64,000 nucleotides of DNA from Streptomyces sp. NBS 14/10 (GTDB lineage: Bacteria; Actinomycetota; Actinomycetes; Streptomycetales; Streptomycetaceae), in assembly GCF_002224125.1 (NCBI RefSeq), contig NZ_NCSM01000066.1:1-64000 (forward strand), read 5' to 3'. This document shows positions 1-8,187 of the stretch, one piece after another; position 1 is the stretch's first letter; each line of letters opens with the position of its first letter. Both the position numbers and the translations under genes were made by a program. A model generated the notes under the pieces. That model was not told the origin of the DNA, did no database searches, and was given only the letters and a program-made list of their open reading frames with translations.

Positions 1-52
1 AGCCGAATGCCGCGAGATGGCGACAAGGCTCAGCCACTGGACGGCAGGCAGA

Positions 53-1312
53 TCATCGCGCGTCCGAGGCCCCGATGAAGCTGGGATCGCTGCGCACTGA
101 CCGCGTTCGGCTGGGTGAGCGTCGGGACAGCAGCCATCCCATCAGCGCGGCGGCGAGGCCGGCCAGGCCGGCCGTCGCGAAGCCGCCTGCCGGTCCGGAC
201 GTGTCGATCGCCCCGCCGACGATCGGGACGCCGAGGGCGAAGCCCGCGCCCAGCGCCGAGGACTGCAAGCCTGTCGCCTCACCGCGCACGCTCGCGGGTG
301 CGAGCCGGCTCACGGCGTCGGACAACGCGGAAAGAGTCGGTGCGGCAAGCAGCCCCGCGCCGCAGCCTGCCACACACAACCAGCGCCAGTCGTGGGCCAG
401 TCCGGCGGGAATGGTTACCAGCCCGAGCAGGCCGAGCAGCAGCCAGGTGGGCAGCGGTCGCGGGAGCGCGCCGTACAGAAGCCCGCCGGCGATGGAGGCC
501 GCGCCGTACACGGCCACCACGACGGCGGCCCAGGAGACCTGGCCGGCTTCCTCGAGAGTGGCCACGATGGCCAGGTCGGTGCCGTTGAGCACGATCGTGG
601 CACCGAACGCCATCACCAGCACCGCGATCATTCTCGGGCCCAGCCACTCCCGGCGACGGGGCCGGTCGGCTGGGGCGGGCGGCGCCTCGTCCTCGGCCCG
701 CAGCGGGGGGTTGAGCAGGGCGATCCCCGCTCCGCCCGCCACGATCGCAGCGCCGACGCCCCAGGCCACCACGGCGGAGGGCAGTTGTGCCGTGCAGAGG
801 ATCACGATCGGCGGGCCCACCATGTAGGACAGCTCACCCTGTACCGCTTCCAGCGCGAAGGCGGCCCGGCGCTGTCCCGCCTTCGTCATCGCGGCGATCG
901 CCTGCCTGGTCACCATCGGGGCCGGCACCATCAGCAGACCTGCTACGAAGGCGGCGGCCAGCAGGGTCGGGTACGGCAGTACCGCGACGCTCAGCCAACA
1001 CGCGACCTGAACCACGACGGTGATCAGCAGCACGATACGCGCGCCCCGCCGGTCGATCATGCGGCCCAGCAGCGGACCGCCCAGCGCCAGACCGGTGGTC
1101 ATGGCCGCCGCGGCTCCTCCCGCTGCCGCGTAGCTCATGTCCAGGCCCAGAACGACGTACATCGTCAGCGCCATCCCGGAAGCCGTGATCGCGGTGCGGG
1201 CGAGCAGCGAGACACCCAGCAGCGATGCCACCCCGGGCACGGCGAGCACCTGTCGGTATCGAGTCACCCGCGTGACGCTAGCTCCCATCATCTGGCGATA
1301 GGAAGTAGCCAT
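53..1312 (-). CDS. MFS transporter
   Basis: Predicted 12-helix major facilitator efflux pump of 419 residues in the inner membrane; substrate unknown. Hydrophobic helices run the length of the protein, with the MFS loop GRMIDRRGAR after helix 2 (about residue 70). The frame stays open for another 345 residues upstream, but that part is Arg/Ser/Pro-rich shadow of the opposite-strand LysR gene, so I place the start at ATG 1312 (MATSYRQMMG). It is divergent from the LysR regulator across only 28 bp, which suggests that the regulator controls it. Family call is firm; direction and substrate of transport are inference. Confidence 0.88.
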   Translation of the reverse strand: MATSYRQMMGASVTRVTRYRQVLAVPGVASLLGVSLLARTAITASGMALTMYVVLGLDMSYAAAGGAAAAMTTGLALGGPLLGRMIDRRGARIVLLITVVVQVACWLSVAVLPYPTLLAAAFVAGLLMVPAPMVTRQAIAAMTKAGQRRAAFALEAVQGELSYMVGPPIVILCTAQLPSAVVAWGVGAAIVAGGAGIALLNPPLRAEDEAPPAPADRPRRREWLGPRMIAVLVMAFGATIVLNGTDLAIVATLEEAGQVSWAAVVVAVYGAASIAGGLLYGALPRPLPTWLLLGLLGLVTIPAGLAHDWRWLCVAGCGAGLLAAPTLSALSDAVSRLAPASVRGEATGLQSSALGAGFALGVPIVGGAIDTSGPAGGFATAGLAGLAAALMGWLLSRRSPSRTRSVRSDPSFIGASDAR

Positions 1313-1315
1313 ATG

Positions 1316-1332
1316 ATTGGAGTCGATATAAT
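1316..1332. promoter_or_regulatory. LysR-type T-N11-A operator with embedded -10 box
   Basis: The 28-bp gap between the MFS and LysR starts contains ATT, 11 bases, AAT (1316-1332), the classical LysR-family binding form. A perfect TATAAT lies at 1327-1332, eight bases before the LysR ATG at 1341, which would make the lysR transcript nearly leaderless. Binding and start site are inferred. Confidence 0.5.
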
Positions 1333-1340
1333 GGATTCTT

Positions 1341-2183
1341 ATGGCCAGGGATCTAGAGATCGTACTGCTGCGGTCGTTCGTCACCGCTGTGCGGGCGGGC
1401 AGCATCAGCCGCGCCGCAAGCGCGCTGGGGCAGAGCCAGCCCGCGCTCAGCCAGCAGTTGCGCAAGCTTGAGAGCACCGTCGGTAGCCCCCTGCTCGTCC
1501 GGTCCACGACCGGCGTCTCGCCGACCCGCGCGGGTGACGAACTCCTGCCATACGCGGAGCGCATCCTCTCGCTCTCCGCGCAGGCACTCACCGAAGCCGG
1601 CCGCGCGCTGACCGGCCACTGCGGCGTCGGGTTGCTCGAAGACCTCGCCGCGTCCCAACTTCCGCAGGCCCTCGCCGACCTCGCCCGGCTGCATCCAGGC
1701 GCGACGCTTGAGGTGCTCAGCCTCTCCGGCGACGCGAGGCGTGAGGCGTACGACGCGAGACGCGTCCAACTCGTGCTCGACGAGGCGGCGGACGTTCCCG
1801 GCCGGCCGCGCTGGACGGTGCGCCGACCGCTGGTCTGGGCGGTCGGCCCGGGTGTGGACTTGGCTGCCGATCCGCTACCCGTGGTGCTGTTCTCGGGCCC
1901 GTGCACATGGCGTGCGTCGGTGCTGGAAGGGCTGGAAGGTGCCGACCGCCGCTGGCGGGTGGCGTTCGAGAGCAACAGTCTCGTCGGTGTGCTCGCCGCG
2001 GTCCGGGCCGGGCTCGGCGTTACGGCGGTGCTGCCCGGGAATCTCGAACCGGCCATGGCGTGCCACGACACGGACGCCCTGCCCAGCCTGCCGGACATCG
2101 AACTCGGCCTGGCCAGGCACCCGCGGACCGAAGGCGATCCGCTGGTCGATGCCGTGGAGACCGCGCTACGACGCATGGTCTGA
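1341..2183 (+). CDS. LysR family transcriptional regulator
   Basis: 280-residue LysR-type regulator. The N-terminal winged helix-turn-helix (about 1-62) is typical: SISRAASALGQSQPALSQQLRKLE followed by the wing and the linker helix. The rest is a shortened periplasmic-binding-type effector domain (about 90-275), slightly smaller than the usual 290-310 residues. It is divergently paired with the MFS pump at 53-1312, the common arrangement for a LysR protein that controls its neighbour in response to a small molecule. ATG 1341 is chosen because the HTH starts right after it and a TATAAT sits just upstream. Ligand unknown. Confidence 0.9.
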   Translation: MARDLEIVLLRSFVTAVRAGSISRAASALGQSQPALSQQLRKLESTVGSPLLVRSTTGVSPTRAGDELLPYAERILSLSAQALTEAGRALTGHCGVGLLEDLAASQLPQALADLARLHPGATLEVLSLSGDARREAYDARRVQLVLDEAADVPGRPRWTVRRPLVWAVGPGVDLAADPLPVVLFSGPCTWRASVLEGLEGADRRWRVAFESNSLVGVLAAVRAGLGVTAVLPGNLEPAMACHDTDALPSLPDIELGLARHPRTEGDPLVDAVETALRRMV

Positions 2184-2350
2184 GCGGCGCCGCCCTCTGC
2201 CCGTCGAGTGCCGCTCGAATCTGACCGAACCACTCGGTGTCCCGCACCGCAAAAGGCGAGGGCAACGGCGTTCACCTGGCCATGCTCGGCGTTGCACGCC
2301 TTCACAACATGGCCCTCACGGGATAACCCCAACTCCATACGGGGCAACCT

Positions 2351-3817
2351 CTAGTGTTCCGGCCGGACTTCCCGACCCATCGACAGGATTTCGCGTCCCC
2401 GCTCGCCGGTGATCATCTCGGCGAGCACGGGGTCGGCGAACAGAACCACAGGGGCGATGTGGTCCTCATGCAGCGGACGCCACAGCCGTATCGCCTCCTT
2501 CAGCTCGGGCCAGGCCGCGTCAATGAGCTGTCGCTGGCGCTCGCGTGCCCGGTCGTATGCGCCGAAGGGGTCGTGCGCTTCGAAGTCGGCCGGCACGCCG
2601 TCCTCCGATTCCTCGCTGACGAGGACCGTGGAGACGGTCAGGGTTGATATTTCCACGCGCATGACGGGCTGACCGTCCCCCCACGTCTCTTCGTAGGTCG
2701 CGTTCCGTCGCTGCTCCTCATAAGGGTCCGGGACCTGGAACACGGGGTCGGCGGACAGTCGGTCCGTGATGCGGTGGACCGCGGCGTTGAATTCCGGGTT
2801 GCCGAAGGAGAGCTGGAAATCAGGGGCAGCGCGGCGGGCCTCATGGTCGGCGATGAGCGACCGCAGCCATTCCGGGCCGTTCTCCTTCGAGAATCGCAGC
2901 GTCGACCATCCGTGCGGCAGATCGCGAGTGCGGTCTTCCTCGAAGACAAGAGGCAGCAATTCGCCTCCGAACAGGGGATGTTGCAGGATGCCGGGATGGT
3001 GCGCGTAGTTCACGACATGGCTGATCCCGGCCTCGTGCTCACCGCCGCCGAGCATGGTCAGCATCTGGAACCGCAGAAGCAGAGCCCGCTCGTTGCCGAA
3101 TTCCTCGGCGTCGGTCAGGACCTTCAAGGGGCCGTCGATTTCGCCTTTAAGGGCAGCGAGCCGGGCCTCTTCTACCTGGGTGTTCCAGCGGTCCTTGGTC
3201 TCCCCCTCCGGCTTCCGCAGAGCATGGAACGACTTGTACTGGTCATACATCAACTCGTAGAAGGAGTCGAAAGGCTCCAACCCGTTCCCTGACCACGAAG
3301 CGAGCCAGTAAGCGGTCCACTCCCCGCGCTCATTCACGTCCCCGGGGTCAAGGAGGATATCCGCCGCGTCACCATCGAGCGATACGAGGAGAGAGCGTCT
3401 CAGCACCGCCGCCTCGTTGATCACATCAGCGTCTTCTTCCTCCTCTTCTTCATCCCCCTCTTCTTCGTCCTCGCTCTCTGCGTCGCCCTCCGCGAGTTCG
3501 TCGTAGATGTCGATCAGGTACGACCGGTCGGAGTCGGCCAGCCACTTCAGCTCAGCCGTTCCGGCCAGCCGGTAGATGAAGCAGCCCGCGTCCCGCCAGC
3601 CGTTGGTAACCGCCAGGAATTCGCGCAGTGACACCGGCAGAGTGCGGCCCAAGCGGACCTCGGCCGCCGCGATCTCCTCCTCGCTCGCCGGGGCGAAGCC
3701 GAGCCAGCGGTCACGCACGACGGCCTCGTCCAACTCGGCATCCTTCTCCGGGTCATGGCTGTCGATCCACTCCTCGCTCCACCGCTGGAGGAACGGACGC
3801 CACTGCTCGCGGTTCAC
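2351..3817 (-). CDS. SMI1/KNR4 (SUKH) family protein
   Basis: 488-residue cytoplasmic protein. The N-terminal third has the SUKH signature: the helix IAAAEVRLGRTLPVSLREFLAVTNGW (about 50-75) followed by LADSDRSYLIDIYDE. A strongly acidic Glu/Asp run (about 108-135) interrupts the domain, then ILLDPGDVNERGEWTAYWLASWSG resumes it. The C-terminal half (from about 190) shows no motif I know. SUKH proteins serve as immunity proteins or in regulation; no toxin gene is adjacent, so immunity is only one option. GTG 3817 is preceded by GGGAG with a 7-nt spacer. Confidence 0.8.
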   Translation of the reverse strand: MNREQWRPFLQRWSEEWIDSHDPEKDAELDEAVVRDRWLGFAPASEEEIAAAEVRLGRTLPVSLREFLAVTNGWRDAGCFIYRLAGTAELKWLADSDRSYLIDIYDELAEGDAESEDEEEGDEEEEEEDADVINEAAVLRRSLLVSLDGDAADILLDPGDVNERGEWTAYWLASWSGNGLEPFDSFYELMYDQYKSFHALRKPEGETKDRWNTQVEEARLAALKGEIDGPLKVLTDAEEFGNERALLLRFQMLTMLGGGEHEAGISHVVNYAHHPGILQHPLFGGELLPLVFEEDRTRDLPHGWSTLRFSKENGPEWLRSLIADHEARRAAPDFQLSFGNPEFNAAVHRITDRLSADPVFQVPDPYEEQRRNATYEETWGDGQPVMRVEISTLTVSTVLVSEESEDGVPADFEAHDPFGAYDRARERQRQLIDAAWPELKEAIRLWRPLHEDHIAPVVLFADPVLAEMITGERGREILSMGREVRPEH

Positions 3818-3922
3818 CGATGTGCTCCCTCATCTCGAGGCCACTGCTGCAGGACAAGAACAGCACAGGGGTACGACAACCACCCGCAACGGCCGTGGCA
3901 CCAATTTCGATACTACCGTTGC

Positions 3923-3972
3923 GTAAATCGCTCAGACCCCGCTACGGTCGATTTACGAAACGCCCGTAGCGG
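3923..3972. promoter_or_regulatory. Two interleaved inverted repeats upstream of TetR gene
   Basis: CGTAAATCG (3923-3931) pairs with CGATTTACG (3950-3958), and CCGCTACGG (3940-3948) pairs with CCGTAGCGG (3964-3972). All arms are perfect 9-mers and the two pairs overlap, so as RNA hairpins they exclude each other unless a pseudoknot forms. The most likely role is TetR autoregulation; the last arm touches the ribosome binding site. Confidence 0.6.
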
Positions 3973-3985
3973 AAAGGTGGTGAGC

Positions 3986-4606
3986 GTGGTGATGGCACAA
4001 CGGGGCCGGCCTCGCGACACGGAGGCGGACGAGCGGATCCTGCACGCGGCGCTGGAACAGCTACTGGCCCACGGCTACGCGGGCTTCGCGGTGGACAAGG
4101 TCGCCGAGCAGGCCGGAGTGGCCAAGACGACGCTGTACCGGCGCTGGCCGACCAAGGATCACCTGGCCATCGCCGTGGTCGCCCGGATGCAGGACGACGT
4201 CGCCGTGCCGGACACCGGGGACGTACGCGCGGATCTCACCGACTACGCCGAGCAGATCGCCCTCGGGCTCAACCGCATGCGACGCGCCGGGCAACACGGA
4301 GACGCGGACGACCACTCGGCCGGAGTGGTGGCCGAGCTCGTGGCCGCGGCTGCCCGGCATCCCGATATCGGGGTGCTGGTACGTGAGGTCTTCACCCGGC
4401 GCAACCAGCTGGTGCTCGGGCTGATCGAACGTGCCAGGCAGCGCGGCGCCCTCGCTGCCGCCACCGACCCCGGCCTGTTGTTCGACCAGCTCGCCGGCGC
4501 GCTCTACTACCGGCTTCTGATCACCGGCCATCCGATCGACCGCACCTACGCCGAACGCCTCGTCAACGCCGCCCTCACCGGCGTCCTTCCCCGCCCGGAG
4601 AGCTGA
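3986..4606 (+). CDS. TetR/AcrR family transcriptional regulator
   Basis: TetR-fold regulator of about 206 residues. The N-terminal HTH (about 10-58) reads RGRPRDTEADERILHAALEQL then VDKVAEQAGVAKTTLYRRWPTKDHL, the family hallmark; the rest is the helical ligand-binding and dimerisation domain, with a TetR_C-like end (DPGLLFDQLAGALYYRLLITGHPID). GTG 3986 sits 8 nt behind GGAAAGG; GTG 3989 and ATG 3992 are alternatives. It overlaps the SRPBCC gene by 4 nt (ATGA), so the two are co-translated. Inverted repeats upstream fit self-repression. Confidence 0.88.
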   Translation: MVMAQRGRPRDTEADERILHAALEQLLAHGYAGFAVDKVAEQAGVAKTTLYRRWPTKDHLAIAVVARMQDDVAVPDTGDVRADLTDYAEQIALGLNRMRRAGQHGDADDHSAGVVAELVAAAARHPDIGVLVREVFTRRNQLVLGLIERARQRGALAAATDPGLLFDQLAGALYYRLLITGHPIDRTYAERLVNAALTGVLPRPES

Positions 4607-5181
4607 TGACCATGACCGCGACCGCACCGGAGACCGCTGTCCGCCCGCCCCGGAACCGCCTGCGCCGCCGTCGGCTGCTCGCCGCGCTCGGAGTGTTCCT
4701 CGTACTGCTGACCACCTACACGATCTGGACCAACGCCCGCCCCTACACCCTGAAAGCCTCGATCGAGATCGAGGCCACCCCCGAGGAGGTCTGGCAGGTC
4801 CTCACCGACCTCCCCTCCTACCACGAGTGGAACCCGTTCATCGTCTCCGCCAAGGGCACCGCCGAGAAGGACGCCACGCTGCGCCTGGTGATGCACGACG
4901 ACACCGGAAACACCACGTTCACCCCCACCGTGCTGGCCACCGAGCCGGGCAGGGAACTGCGCTGGACAGGCCGGGTCGGCCCCGGCTTGATCTTCGACGG
5001 CGAACACCGGTTCAGAATCGATCCGCTGGAGGGTGGCCGGGTCCGGGTGACCCAGAGCGAGGACTTCACCGGCGTGGCGGTCCCGTTCTACCGGGGCACG
5101 CTGCACGACAACACCCTGCCGCAGTTCAAGGCGATGAATCAGGCTCTCGCCGACCGGGTCGCCGCCCTCCGGTCCTCCTGA
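4606..5181 (+). CDS. SRPBCC family membrane-anchored protein
   Basis: 191-residue protein with an Arg-rich N-terminus and one membrane segment (about 24-43, RRLLAALGVFLVLLTTYTIW), followed by an SRPBCC/START-like ligand-binding domain (about 48-188) with IEIEATPEEVWQVLTDLPSYHEWNPF, typical of the polyketide cyclase/AHSA1 branch. It probably faces outward from the membrane and binds a hydrophobic ligand. ATG 4606 overlaps the TetR stop, so the regulator and this protein form one transcription unit. Ligand unknown. Confidence 0.85.
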   Translation: MTMTATAPETAVRPPRNRLRRRRLLAALGVFLVLLTTYTIWTNARPYTLKASIEIEATPEEVWQVLTDLPSYHEWNPFIVSAKGTAEKDATLRLVMHDDTGNTTFTPTVLATEPGRELRWTGRVGPGLIFDGEHRFRIDPLEGGRVRVTQSEDFTGVAVPFYRGTLHDNTLPQFKAMNQALADRVAALRSS

Positions 5182-5238
5182 CACGGTGGGCCGGCATGCG
5201 GAGACAGGAGGTGTGCGGAGACGGGAGGTGTGCCGACG

Positions 5239-6687
5239 TCATACGGCCATCGACCGCGGCGCCGGTGCCGGATCGCCTCGGTCGTGGCCGCCGCCGTACG
5301 CCTGCCAGGCGGTCGCCAGGCGACGTACCGCCTCGGTCAGGACATCGGGGGTGGCGAGGAAGTGGATGCGGATGAACTCCCTGCTGCCCCCGGAGGCGTC
5401 CAGTCCGCTGCCGGGAAGTACGGCGACGCCGTGGCGGAGGGCCGTCTGGGCGAAGGAGTCGCCGTCGCCGTGCGGGAGGCGCACCCATAGGGTCTGGCCG
5501 CCGGTGACCGGTGGGGCCTGCCACTGAGGCAGGTGTCGCGCCAGTTCCGCGCGCAGGTGGTCATGGCGGGCCCGGCGGTCTGCCGCCATGTCCTGACACA
5601 GGGTTTCCAGGCGGGGCAGCAGTTCGGCCGCGGCGAGCTGTGCGGGGAAGTTGCCGCCGAGGTCATGGACCGCACGGAGCCGGGCGAGGCGGTCGATGAC
5701 CGGCCTGGTGGCTCGTATCCAGCCGATGCGCAGCCCGCCCCAGACGCTCTTGCTGAGGGAGCCCACCGTGATGACGGTGTCGCTGTACATGGCGAGCGGA
5801 GGGGGTGTCCGCCGGCCGGGAAAGCCCAGGTGGGCGAGGACTTCGTCGTCGATGAGCGGTACGTCGGCGGTGGCCGCCGCCACCGCGAGCCTCCGGCGGG
5901 CCAGGGGCGGCAGTACGGATCCGGTGGGGTTGTGGTGGGTGGACACGAGGTAGGCGAGCTCCGGGCGGCGGGAAGGGGTGCGGACCGCCGCTTCGAAGCC
6001 GTCGAGGCCGGTGGGGAGTGTCCGCAGTGCCGCGGCCCGTTCGTGGAACGCCTCCAGCGCGCCGGGGTAGGTGGGTGCCTCGACCAGCACCGGACCGCCG
6101 GGCTCGACGAAGGCGCGGGCGAGCAGGGAGAGGGCCTGCTGGCCGCCGTTGGTGACCAGTACCCGCTCGGGGTCGGTCGGTACCCCGCGGCGGGTGTAGT
6201 GGTCGGCGACGGCGCGGCGCAGGTGCGGGTGGCCCGACGGGTGGTACCCGATGTCGCCCGTGACCGTGGCCAGCTGGGACAGGGCCCGCTCGTACGCCGT
6301 CAGCAGGATCGGCGGAGGCTCGGCGGGCGCGGCGCACGCCAGCAGGATCACATCGTCGGCCTGGGGCTCCAGCAGGTGGAGGAAGACTGGCGCCCCGGTG
6401 GTCTCCTGAGGCCCGGGGCGGGAGGGTCCGGCCACGCGGGTGCCGCTTCCCTGGCGCCGGACGATCCGGCCCTCCGTACGCAGCTGCTCGTACGCGGCGA
6501 CCACGGTCCCGCGACCCACCGCGAGCGCGGAGGCGAGGGCCCGGTCGGGTGGCAGCCGGGTGCCGGGGTGCAGCTCGCCCTCGTCGACAAGGCGCCGCAG
6601 CCGCGCGGCGAGCAAGAGGTACAGCGGACCGCGGCCGGCCGACCACCGGCCCAGGCGGTCGGCCAGGTCGGCCGGGTCCATGGGCAT
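5239..6687 (-). CDS. MocR-type GntR/aminotransferase regulator
   Basis: 482-residue fusion of a GntR winged helix (about 5-80: LYLLLAARLRRLVDEGELHPGTRLPPDRALASALAVGRGTVVAAYEQL) with a fold-type I aminotransferase domain (about 115-470). The PLP lysine is visible in GSLSKSVWGGLRIGW. MocR proteins use PLP or aldimines as effector and often regulate a divergent gene. Frames open to 6807 would run over the shared promoter; ATG 6687 (or 6681) places the start just before the GntR domain and leaves the ATTGGT operators upstream. The divergent cupin gene is the likely target. Real transamination is doubtful for this class. Confidence 0.88.
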   Translation of the reverse strand: MPMDPADLADRLGRWSAGRGPLYLLLAARLRRLVDEGELHPGTRLPPDRALASALAVGRGTVVAAYEQLRTEGRIVRRQGSGTRVAGPSRPGPQETTGAPVFLHLLEPQADDVILLACAAPAEPPPILLTAYERALSQLATVTGDIGYHPSGHPHLRRAVADHYTRRGVPTDPERVLVTNGGQQALSLLARAFVEPGGPVLVEAPTYPGALEAFHERAAALRTLPTGLDGFEAAVRTPSRRPELAYLVSTHHNPTGSVLPPLARRRLAVAAATADVPLIDDEVLAHLGFPGRRTPPPLAMYSDTVITVGSLSKSVWGGLRIGWIRATRPVIDRLARLRAVHDLGGNFPAQLAAAELLPRLETLCQDMAADRRARHDHLRAELARHLPQWQAPPVTGGQTLWVRLPHGDGDSFAQTALRHGVAVLPGSGLDASGGSREFIRIHFLATPDVLTEAVRRLATAWQAYGGGHDRGDPAPAPRSMAV

Positions 6688-6722
6688 GAGCACGTTTCTT
6701 TCGCCTCGGAACACCTCGAGGA

Positions 6723-6761
6723 CATTGGTCCTCTCGGCGAACCAATTGTGGCGCATTGGCT
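6723..6761. promoter_or_regulatory. Predicted MocR operator
   Basis: ATTGGT (6724-6729), 11 bases, ACCAAT (6741-6746) form a perfect 6-bp inverted repeat. A direct partial copy CATTGG recurs at 6754-6759 (compare 6723-6728). This mix of inverted and direct repeats between a MocR gene and its divergent neighbour matches the two-site architecture known for PdxR-type regulators. Confidence 0.6.
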
Positions 6762-6797
6762 CTGTGAGCCGGGCATGGCGGCGGCGAGGATCATGGC

Positions 6798-7151
6798 ATG
6801 ACCACACGACGCGAGAACCTGCGTGACCTTGCCGCGGTATCGGTGGCCGAGGCCATCACCACGCTCCCCGGGCCCTTCCAGCAGCGCAATCTGGCCATGG
6901 TGAACGACACCACCGTCGTTCGCGTGGCCCGGCTGGAAGGCGAGTTTCCCTGGCACCACCACGACGAGGACGAGCTGTTCCTGTGCTGGGACGGCAGCGT
7001 CCGGATTCAGCTGGAGGGGCGGGAGCCGGTGGTGTTGCGGGCCGGTGAGTTGTTCGTGGTGCCCAGGGGGGTGCGGCACCGCCCCGTTGCCGAGGAGACC
7101 GCCCACATCCTGCTCATCGAGCACCCGGACACCAAGCAGTACGGAAGCTGA
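6798..7151 (+). CDS. Cupin domain protein
   Basis: 117-residue single-domain cupin. The first metal motif is HHHDEDELFLCWDGSVRIQLEG (about 52-75) and the second VPRGVRHRPVAEE (about 92-104). These His/Glu residues normally bind Fe, Mn or Zn. Substrate and reaction cannot be read from the sequence. GAGGA at 6786-6790 is 7 nt before ATG 6798. Its divergent placement from the MocR regulator suggests a function tied to PLP or amino-acid metabolism, which is inference. Confidence 0.85.
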   Translation: MTTRRENLRDLAAVSVAEAITTLPGPFQQRNLAMVNDTTVVRVARLEGEFPWHHHDEDELFLCWDGSVRIQLEGREPVVLRAGELFVVPRGVRHRPVAEETAHILLIEHPDTKQYGS

Positions 7152-7176
7152 AGCACGCCCCGTCCCGCTGCCCCGT

Positions 7177-7219
7177 CCCACTGCCCCGGGCGCCCTCCCG
7201 CGGCGCCCGGGGCAGTGGG
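7177..7219. terminator. Bidirectional terminator hairpin
   Basis: A perfect 18-bp inverted repeat (7177-7194 with 7202-7219) with a 7-nt loop lies between the convergent cupin and ThuA genes. There is no long U tract, as is usual in Streptomyces. Confidence 0.85.
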
Positions 7220-7236
7220 GGGACGGGGGACGGGGG

Positions 7237-8142
7237 TCAGGGGCGCGCGGAGGACGGCTGAGCGGCCGACGGCTGGGTGGTGGCCGCGCCGCCCAGCCAC
7301 TTCAGGCCGTCGAGCAGGAAGCGGTTCTGGGTCTCGCTCGCGAAGGTGGACGACAGGGGTGTGTTGTGCGCGTAGTCCATCGCGTTGTGGCCGAAGTTGG
7401 CGTACAGCATCTTGTACGTGGTGTTCGTCCACAGGATCGGGTAGTAGCCGCTGTACCAGCTCTGGTCGGGGTCGGTGCCGAGGGGGAAGCTGCTCGGGTC
7501 GACGGAGGCCAGGATCTTGATGTTCGGGTTCTTCCGCAGGTCGTTCGACCAGCTGTACCACTCGCTGACCGACGAGGTGAACAGGGCGGGCAGGTTCTTG
7601 GTGGCGGGGTGGGTGCGGTCCTCGACCTTCAGTTTGGCCGTGGTCGGGCCCCAGGTGTTGGACTTGAAGTTGCCGCTGCCGAGGAACTGGTTGTGGTACC
7701 AGGACCAGTTCTGGGCTTCGGTGGTGAAGGCCGACACATGGAAGCCCATCCAGGCGCCGCCGCCGCGCATGTACTTCTCAAAGCCGGTGCGCTGGGCGGC
7801 GGTCTGCGGCAGATCGTCGAGGAAGAGGACGACCTGGTACCCGTTGACCCCGCCGTCCGCGAGCAGGTTCCAGTTGTTGCTGGCGGTGTAGGTGAAGCCG
7901 TTCTGGGCCGCCTGCTTGGGGAACCAGTCGTTGGCCTCGTGGACGAAGTTGATGTGCGCGGCGTCCCAGGTGCCGCTGTAGAGGGCCAGCACCTTGAACG
8001 GCGCCCTCGGGGTCTGCGGGGTGTGCGTCGTCGCGTGGGCGGCGGGGGCCGCCGTCAGGCCGAGCAGTACGGCCAGCAGGGCCAGCAGCCGCAGGGCCGC
8101 GGACACCGCGCGGGACGGTGTGGTGCGTCGGATGTTGGACAC
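7237..8142 (-). CDS. Secreted ThuA domain protein
   Basis: 301-residue exported protein. A signal peptide with Arg-rich start and Ala-rich core ends near AAPAAHA (about 38); the ThuA-like glutamine-amidotransferase fold follows (FKVLALYSGTWDAAHINFVHEANDW, then YQVVLFLDD and GGAWMGFHVSAF). ThuA proteins are linked to trehalose or other sugar metabolism; secreted forms are often attached to glycan-active proteins. GTG 8142 follows AAGGAG at good distance. It lies 45 nt downstream of the beta-helix gene in the same direction, so both probably act outside the cell on the same polysaccharide. Confidence 0.85.
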   Translation of the reverse strand: MSNIRRTTPSRAVSAALRLLALLAVLLGLTAAPAAHATTHTPQTPRAPFKVLALYSGTWDAAHINFVHEANDWFPKQAAQNGFTYTASNNWNLLADGGVNGYQVVLFLDDLPQTAAQRTGFEKYMRGGGAWMGFHVSAFTTEAQNWSWYHNQFLGSGNFKSNTWGPTTAKLKVEDRTHPATKNLPALFTSSVSEWYSWSNDLRKNPNIKILASVDPSSFPLGTDPDQSWYSGYYPILWTNTTYKMLYANFGHNAMDYAHNTPLSSTFASETQNRFLLDGLKWLGGAATTQPSAAQPSSARP

Positions 8143-8187
8143 GAGAACTCCTTTCCGTTGGCGTTGCCGTTGCCGTTGCGGATGCCG

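Noticed and set aside
1313..2347. N-terminal extension of the MFS frame to 764 residues
   Set aside because: The extra part is Arg/Ser/Pro-rich, antisense to the LysR gene, and has no membrane or domain features.
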